From assembly GCF_003546865.1 (NCBI RefSeq), contig NZ_CP023434.1:558001-622000 (forward strand): a stretch of 64,000 nucleotides of DNA, in the 5' to 3' direction. Shown here one piece after another: positions 60,103 to 64,000 of the stretch. The position numbers were made by a program, and so were the translations under genes. The notes beneath the pieces were generated by a model. That model saw nothing but the letters and a program-made list of their open reading frames with translations, had not been told where the DNA came from and did no database searches. Position 1 is the first letter of the stretch, and the number at the start of each line of letters is the position of its first letter. Source of the stretch: Suicoccus acidiformans (GTDB lineage: Bacteria > Bacillota > Bacilli > Lactobacillales > Aerococcaceae).

Positions 60103-61113
60103 ATGACACGAGTAACCGTAATTCCTGGAGATGGCATTGGGCCAGAAATCACCCAGGCGATGACTGAAATTGTTGAGGTAAGTGGGGTAAAGCTAGAGTG
60201 GGACTATGTGTATGCTGGCTTGAAGGTTTATGAGGAGACGGGTGAATTATTGCCTGAGAGTGTCTTTGAAAGTTTAGAAGCAAATAAAGTGGCTATTAAA
60301 GGGCCGATGACGACGCCGATTGGTAAGGGCTTCCGTTCTGCCAATGTTGCCTTGCGCAAGCGTTATGATTTATATAGTAATATTCGTCCAATTTATCGCT
60401 ACGGTAAAACACCGGCTATTTTCGGCGATTTGGATTTGGTTTTATTCCGCGAGAATACGGAAGATTTGTATGCCGGAGTGGAGGAGCAAATTTCTGAACA
60501 TGAAATGCATTCCATCAAAATTATTACCCGTGAAAGTTCTGAGCGTATTATTCGTAAAGCCTTCGCCTATGCTCAGCAAACTGGCCGCCGAAAAGTAGCA
60601 GTAGTGACGAAAGCGAATATTATGAAATTAACGGATGGCCTTTTCCTGGACATTGGACGGGAAGTTGCTGCCGATTATCCTGATATTCAGTTGCAAGAAG
60701 TGCTGGTCGATAATATGGCTATGCAACTAGTGATGAATCCTAAGCAATTCGAAGTGATTGTTACGGAGAATTTGTACGGAGATATACTTTCAGATTTAAT
60801 GGCGGGTTTAATTGGTGGTTTAGGTTTGGTTCCTGGAGCTAATATCGGTGAAGACATGGCAATATTCGAAGCGGTCCATGGCACAGCTCCGGATATTGCC
60901 GGTATGAACAAGGCCAATCCAACGGCACTTACTCTATCTGCTTGCATGATGCTGGATTACTTAGGTGAAGCAGAGGCGGCTAAGCTGATTCGCCAAGCTT
61001 TAGATGAGGTGCTCTCCGATGAAGAGCATTTCACAGCGGACTTAGGAGGGACGCTTTCAACAACAGACTTCACGAAGAAAGTGATTGCAGCAGTGGAGCG
61101 GCTGAAAGCTTAA
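60103..61113 (+). CDS. icd: Isocitrate dehydrogenase (NAD-type, isopropylmalate-dehydrogenase family)
   Basis: This 336-residue metal-dependent decarboxylating dehydrogenase oxidises isocitrate to 2-oxoglutarate. Seen are [12 protein letters not shown] at the N-terminus, the substrate loop [20 protein letters not shown] (near residue 75), [14 protein letters not shown] (near residue 112), and [23 protein letters not shown] (near residue 250). The short length and substrate loop fit the NAD-type isocitrate/homoisocitrate group rather than the long NADP-type enzyme; the neighbouring citrate synthase and aconitase decide for isocitrate. GGAGG precedes the ATG. Confidence 0.92.
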   Translation: MTRVTVIPGDGIGPEITQAMTEIVEVSGVKLEWDYVYAGLKVYEETGELLPESVFESLEANKVAIKGPMTTPIGKGFRSANVALRKRYDLYSNIRPIYRYGKTPAIFGDLDLVLFRENTEDLYAGVEEQISEHEMHSIKIITRESSERIIRKAFAYAQQTGRRKVAVVTKANIMKLTDGLFLDIGREVAADYPDIQLQEVLVDNMAMQLVMNPKQFEVIVTENLYGDILSDLMAGLIGGLGLVPGANIGEDMAIFEAVHGTAPDIAGMNKANPTALTLSACMMLDYLGEAEAAKLIRQALDEVLSDEEHFTADLGGTLSTTDFTKKVIAAVERLKA

Positions 61114-61193
61114 AGATGCTGGAGACATTATTAGCCAAGGAGAAGTCCTATGAAAGGGAAAAGCTTTTCCTTACACCTATTGTGCGATATGAT

Positions 61194-61222
61194 TTGCAGA
61201 CTTTGCTAAAAGTGCGTATGAT
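61194..61222 (+). promoter_or_regulatory. Promoter of the glyoxalase II-like gene
   Basis: TTGCAG (61194-61199) and TATGAT (61217-61222) are 17 bases apart, 48 bases before the GTG start. Confidence 0.55.
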
Positions 61223-61269
61223 AAGTTTAGCGAAGTTCGGCAAATGATTATAAGAATAGGAGTGGTAGT

Positions 61270-61971
61270 GTGACTGTTACAGCAATTAAAGCCTTTGAGG
61301 ATAATTATATCTGGGCCTATGAAGTGGATGGCTCGGTCTTTCTCATCGACCCTGGTCAAGCTGATCCAGCTCTAGACTATTTAAGAACCTCGGACCAGCC
61401 ATTAGCCGGTATCCTTTTGACGCATGAGCATTATGACCATGTCGACGGGGTACCTGGGCTCTTAGAGACCTATCCTAATACAGAAGTCATCGGACCAGCA
61501 GAGACGAAAGCTTTTGCGACAACGATAATTCAAGCTGAGGATACTTTCGAGCGTCTAGGCAAGACTTTCCAAGTTATCCCGGTACCTGGCCATACCAAGG
61601 GGCATATTGCTTATTTAGTGGATGGGAAATTATTTTGTGGCGACGCCTTATTTATGGCAGGGTGCGGACGTGTATTTACCGGTGATTACTCAGCTCAGTA
61701 TGAGACGCTAAAGCGCCTTAAAGCCTTACCGGATGCGAGCGAAGTGTACGCTGGTCACGAATACACTAGAACTAACTTGAACTTTGCCCTGAGTGTTGAA
61801 CCGAATAATGCGAAACTGAAAGAAGTATTGAAAGATGTAGAAGCTAAACTCGCCCAAGGGAAGCCAAGTCTGCCTTCTACCATTGGTTTAGAAAAAGAGA
61901 TTAACCTCTTTTTGCAGGCGAATACCGTGGAGGCGTTTAAAGCTTTGCGGGATCAGCGGGATAATTTCTAA
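61270..61971 (+). CDS. gloB: Hydroxyacylglutathione hydrolase-like metallo-beta-lactamase-fold protein
   Basis: This 233-residue glyoxalase II-like hydrolase has the metal motif LTHEHYDHVDGVPG (near residue 56), VPGHTKGHIAYL (near residue 107), LFCGDALFMAGCGRVF (near residue 122) and AGHEYTRTNLNFALSVEP (near residue 165). The C-terminal substrate domain KPSLPSTIGLEKEINLFLQ fits GloB rather than other family branches. Glutathione or a substitute thiol would be needed, which cannot be judged here. The start is GTG at 61270 with TAGGAG ahead of it. Confidence 0.88.
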   Translation: MTVTAIKAFEDNYIWAYEVDGSVFLIDPGQADPALDYLRTSDQPLAGILLTHEHYDHVDGVPGLLETYPNTEVIGPAETKAFATTIIQAEDTFERLGKTFQVIPVPGHTKGHIAYLVDGKLFCGDALFMAGCGRVFTGDYSAQYETLKRLKALPDASEVYAGHEYTRTNLNFALSVEPNNAKLKEVLKDVEAKLAQGKPSLPSTIGLEKEINLFLQANTVEAFKALRDQRDNF

Positions 61972-61980
61972 TAATATACT

Positions 61981-62026
61981 AAAACACCTATTACCCCCCT
62001 TATTAAAGCGATGGATAGGTGTTTTT
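61981..62026 (+). terminator. gloB terminator
   Basis: AAAACACCTAT (61981-61991) and ATAGGTGTTTT (62015-62025) form a perfect 11-bp stem followed by T. Confidence 0.88.
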
Positions 62027-62421
62027 GTGCGCAAAATTTCATTCGATTTGGAATGTAAATTCCCTCCTGTTTTATACAAGGCAAGCAATAAAAAAATAAT
62101 TTACTCCGTAAATCGGAAGATTTCCCTGCAAGGACCAGACTATTCAAAGCCTAAGTTGCTAAAGCAAGAGCAGTCTCATCAGCTACGCTCCAAGGCTTTA
62201 ATATACGCCAGATTCTCCTGTTCATGCGGGAAAATCTGGCGTATGATTCCGCAGATTATTTGTTGTGCATTATTTATAACACTGACCTGCATTGTATAAT
62301 AATACAAGGTATGCTGAAAATAAATTCTCCCGAAAAATACAGTCGTATCAACGTTCAGTAATCATTACATTCATTGAGGTGTATCGTTATGGAGAAGTTT
62401 AGATTGGAGCGTCCGAATTAT
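62027..62421. other. Non-coding region with several palindromes
   Basis: No supported gene in 395 bases. A perfect hairpin ATACGCCAGATT (62213-62224) with AATCTGGCGTAT (62233-62244) lacks a T-run. A palindrome TTGTAT-AATA-ATACAA lies at 62292-62307. GTAATCATTAC (62358-62368) matches the inner core of a Zur box, but the outer arms do not. A short frame from ATG 62389 overlaps the end of the ABC ATPase gene on the other strand and is not believed. Confidence 0.5.
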
Positions 62422-63180
62422 TTATACATCCCAAAGCTTCATCCGGCCTTGCATCAGACTTTGGACATCGAAGCCGTAGGCTGCTTCTAAGTTAGCGCTA
62501 GATAATACGTTGCTTAAATTGCCTTGACGGATTACTCGGCCATTGGCTAGTAGCAGTCCGCGGTTACCATAGGCTCTAGCAAGGGTTAAGTCGTGCATAA
62601 CGCTGATGACCGCTCGGTTTCCTTGGTTAAGCCAGTGTTCAATATGGGAGAGAATCTCTTCTTGATAGGCTAAATCTAAATGATTTGTCGGCTCATCCAA
62701 CAGTAAGACTTGGGGATCTTGGGCGAAAACCTGGGCCAAGAAGACACGTTGTACCTCACCGCCAGATAGTTCATCGAGTGTACGTTGACGCATCGTTTCG
62801 AGGCCTGTTAAGGCAAGCGCCTCGGCTACTTTCTGCTGATCGACTTGCTTCAGTCGGGCAAAGGGGCCATTATGGTAGGCGTAGCGGCCAAGCTGGACCA
62901 CGTCTTCTACGCGATAAGCATAGCTAGGCGCTTGCACTTGGCTTAAAAAGCCGATTGCTTGGGCTCTTTCGGCTGGGCGATAACTCTGGACTGCCTGGCC
63001 AAGAAGTTCGACCTTGCCTTGACTGGAGATGACACCGGTTAAGGCTTTCAAAAGACTGGATTTGCCTGCACCGTTGGGGCCAAGAATCATGAACCAGTCA
63101 CCCATTGCTATGTGAAAAGAGACATCTTGGACGACCATTGTATCACCGTAGACGACGGATACGTGATTAGCTTTTAGCAT
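62422..63180 (-). CDS. ABC transporter ATP-binding protein (iron-siderophore/haem/B12 type)
   Basis: This 252-residue ATPase of the FecE/FhuC/BtuD group has Walker A LGPNGAGKSSLLKAL (near residue 36), Q-loop GFLSQVQAPSYAYRVEDVVQLGRYA, signature ELSGGEVQRVFLAQVFA (near residue 139) and Walker B VLLLDEPTNHLD. The paired FecCD permease immediately upstream on the same strand confirms an importer of iron chelates or a related ligand. Its start overlaps the permease end by 14 bases. Substrate cannot be set without the binding protein, which lies outside the window. Confidence 0.92.
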   Translation of the reverse strand: MLKANHVSVVYGDTMVVQDVSFHIAMGDWFMILGPNGAGKSSLLKALTGVISSQGKVELLGQAVQSYRPAERAQAIGFLSQVQAPSYAYRVEDVVQLGRYAYHNGPFARLKQVDQQKVAEALALTGLETMRQRTLDELSGGEVQRVFLAQVFAQDPQVLLLDEPTNHLDLAYQEEILSHIEHWLNQGNRAVISVMHDLTLARAYGNRGLLLANGRVIRQGNLSNVLSSANLEAAYGFDVQSLMQGRMKLWDV

Positions 63181-64000
63181 GGCTGGACCCCCTTTGCAAG
63201 AAGAGATAGCCTAATAGGAGCGCACCAATAATCGACGTAATTACCCCAATGGGCAATTCCCGGGGACTGATTAAGGTACGGGCGAGTAAATCCACGAGCA
63301 TGAGAAAGTTCGCTCCAGCAAAGATTACAACCGGTAATAAACGCTGATTACGGGGGCCGATAATTATCCGACAGGCATGAGGGACAATGAGCCCGACAAA
63401 GGCAATATTGCCACTTACGGCTACCGCGCAACCGATTAGACCTGAAGCGCTGAGGAAAAGCAACCAACGTGTTCGTTCTGTATCAATTCCCAAATGATAG
63501 GCCTGCTCTTCGCCTAAGGCAAAGGCATCGAGTTCCCGTCTTTTGCTCATAGCTATTCCGCCAAATACGAGATTGGCAAAGCATAGAAGAGCAACATCAT
63601 GATAGGAGCTTCCGGAGAGTGAACCCATGGTCCAAAAGACAATCCGCTCAAGCTTTTCTTGAGAGAAAGCCATGAAGAGACTCATGATGCTCGAAGTAAG
63701 CATGGAGAGGATGAGTCCAAGTAAGATGACTGTCAGATTGTTAATCCGGCGATCCCGGCGGTAGGCTAGCGTAAAAATTAGGATAAAACCTAGCAGGGCA
63801 AATAGAATTGCACCAATCACCGTGCCTCTCCAAGGTAGGTTCTTACTTTGAAAACCGATAATGATAGTGAGAACTGCCCCTAAAGAAGCTGCGCTGGAAA
63901 TCCCTAGGGTCGATCCGTCTGCTAAAGGATTGCGCAACAAGGCCTGCATGGTAGCTCCCGCGAGGGCTAAGGAAATACCTACTTGACTAGCAGCCAGAAC
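63167..64000 (-). CDS. FecCD-family permease (5' part missing)
   Basis: This is the C-terminal 277 residues of an iron-siderophore/haem-type permease; the gene runs off the right edge of the window. The characteristic GATMQALLRNPLADGSTLGISSAASLGAV segment is directly at the edge (reading through 63950-64000 in the same frame), and later PHACRIIIGPRNQRLLPVVIFAGANFLMLVDLLARTLISPRELPIGVITSIIGA marks the coupling region and last helices. About seven hydrophobic segments are visible. No true start codon is in view. Confidence 0.92.
   Translation of the reverse strand, partial: VLAASQVGISLALAGATMQALLRNPLADGSTLGISSAASLGAVLTIIIGFQSKNLPWRGTVIGAILFALLGFILIFTLAYRRDRRINNLTVILLGLILSMLTSSIMSLFMAFSQEKLERIVFWTMGSLSGSSYHDVALLCFANLVFGGIAMSKRRELDAFALGEEQAYHLGIDTERTRWLLFLSASGLIGCAVAVSGNIAFVGLIVPHACRIIIGPRNQRLLPVVIFAGANFLMLVDLLARTLISPRELPIGVITSIIGALLLGYLFLQRGSSHAKS

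Noticed and set aside
62389-62490. 33-codon plus-strand ORF after the Zur-core-like site
   Set aside because: Most of it is antisense to the end of the ABC ATPase gene and its sequence shows no independent support.

Overview
This window looks like a chromosomal segment of a low-GC Gram-positive bacterium of the order Lactobacillales. The evidence is the Enterococcus-type V-ATPase operon, strong AGGAGG ribosome sites, TTG/GTG starts, Zur-type boxes, an M-box riboswitch, a zinc-free S14 paralogue and AEC/D-2-hydroxyacid dehydrogenase genes. A relative of Aerococcaceae or Carnobacteriaceae would fit, but that placement is inference. I saw no rRNA, tRNA or CRISPR array.

Layout. 1-8.9 kb: ntp operon (F,I,K,E,C,G,A,B,D) for a V-type ATPase whose c-subunit carries the complete Na+-ligand set known from Enterococcus hirae. 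8.9-14.0 kb: a decayed IS3-family element that landed inside the ntp terminator, a small tautomerase gene, and an intact IS21-family element (istAB). 14.4-16.3 kb: an AEC carrier and an alpha/beta hydrolase on the minus strand.

16.6-31.3 kb is the main metabolic island: a complete allantoin locus. It encodes uptake (NCS1 permease), allantoinase, allantoate amidohydrolase, ureidoglycine aminohydrolase, ureidoglycolate dehydrogenase, an oxamate carbamoyltransferase in which the AllF (FdrA) and AllG (DUF1116) subunits are fused into one 1003-residue chain, AllH, and carbamate kinase. A PucG-type transaminase and a PucR-family regulator complete it. Read as a pathway, allantoin is turned into oxamate, ammonia, CO2 and one ATP by substrate-level phosphorylation.

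31.5-36.4 kb: a NikA/Dpp-like ABC importer with fused ATPases behind a DtxR-like operator. 36.5-37.9 kb: gene debris (broken MazF-like module, an array of 42-bp hairpin repeats). 38-41.6 kb: D-2-hydroxyacid dehydrogenase, a second AEC carrier whose ribosome site is buried in a long hairpin, a cyclase-family hydrolase and a flavin-type oxidase. 42-43.8 kb: a secreted purple-acid-phosphatase-like enzyme behind a Pho-box-like array. 44.2-49.1 kb: ilvE with a structured, attenuator-like leader, a possible structured RNA, and an M-box controlled Mg2+ P-type ATPase.

49.4-53.5 kb: a NERD protein, a second hairpin-repeat array, and a zinc-starvation cluster (ZinT-like protein, AdcA, zinc-free S14, a 35-residue protein). 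This cluster is driven by two promoters with the same architecture and an identical 15-bp Zur-box core; ZinT and AdcA share an Ig-like module. 53.6-62 kb: an SLC13 anion transporter, a cupin, aconitase and citrate synthase divergent from isocitrate dehydrogenase (the oxidative branch from oxaloacetate to 2-oxoglutarate), and a glyoxalase II-like hydrolase. The window ends in an iron-siderophore/haem-type ABC importer (ATPase plus a truncated FecCD permease).
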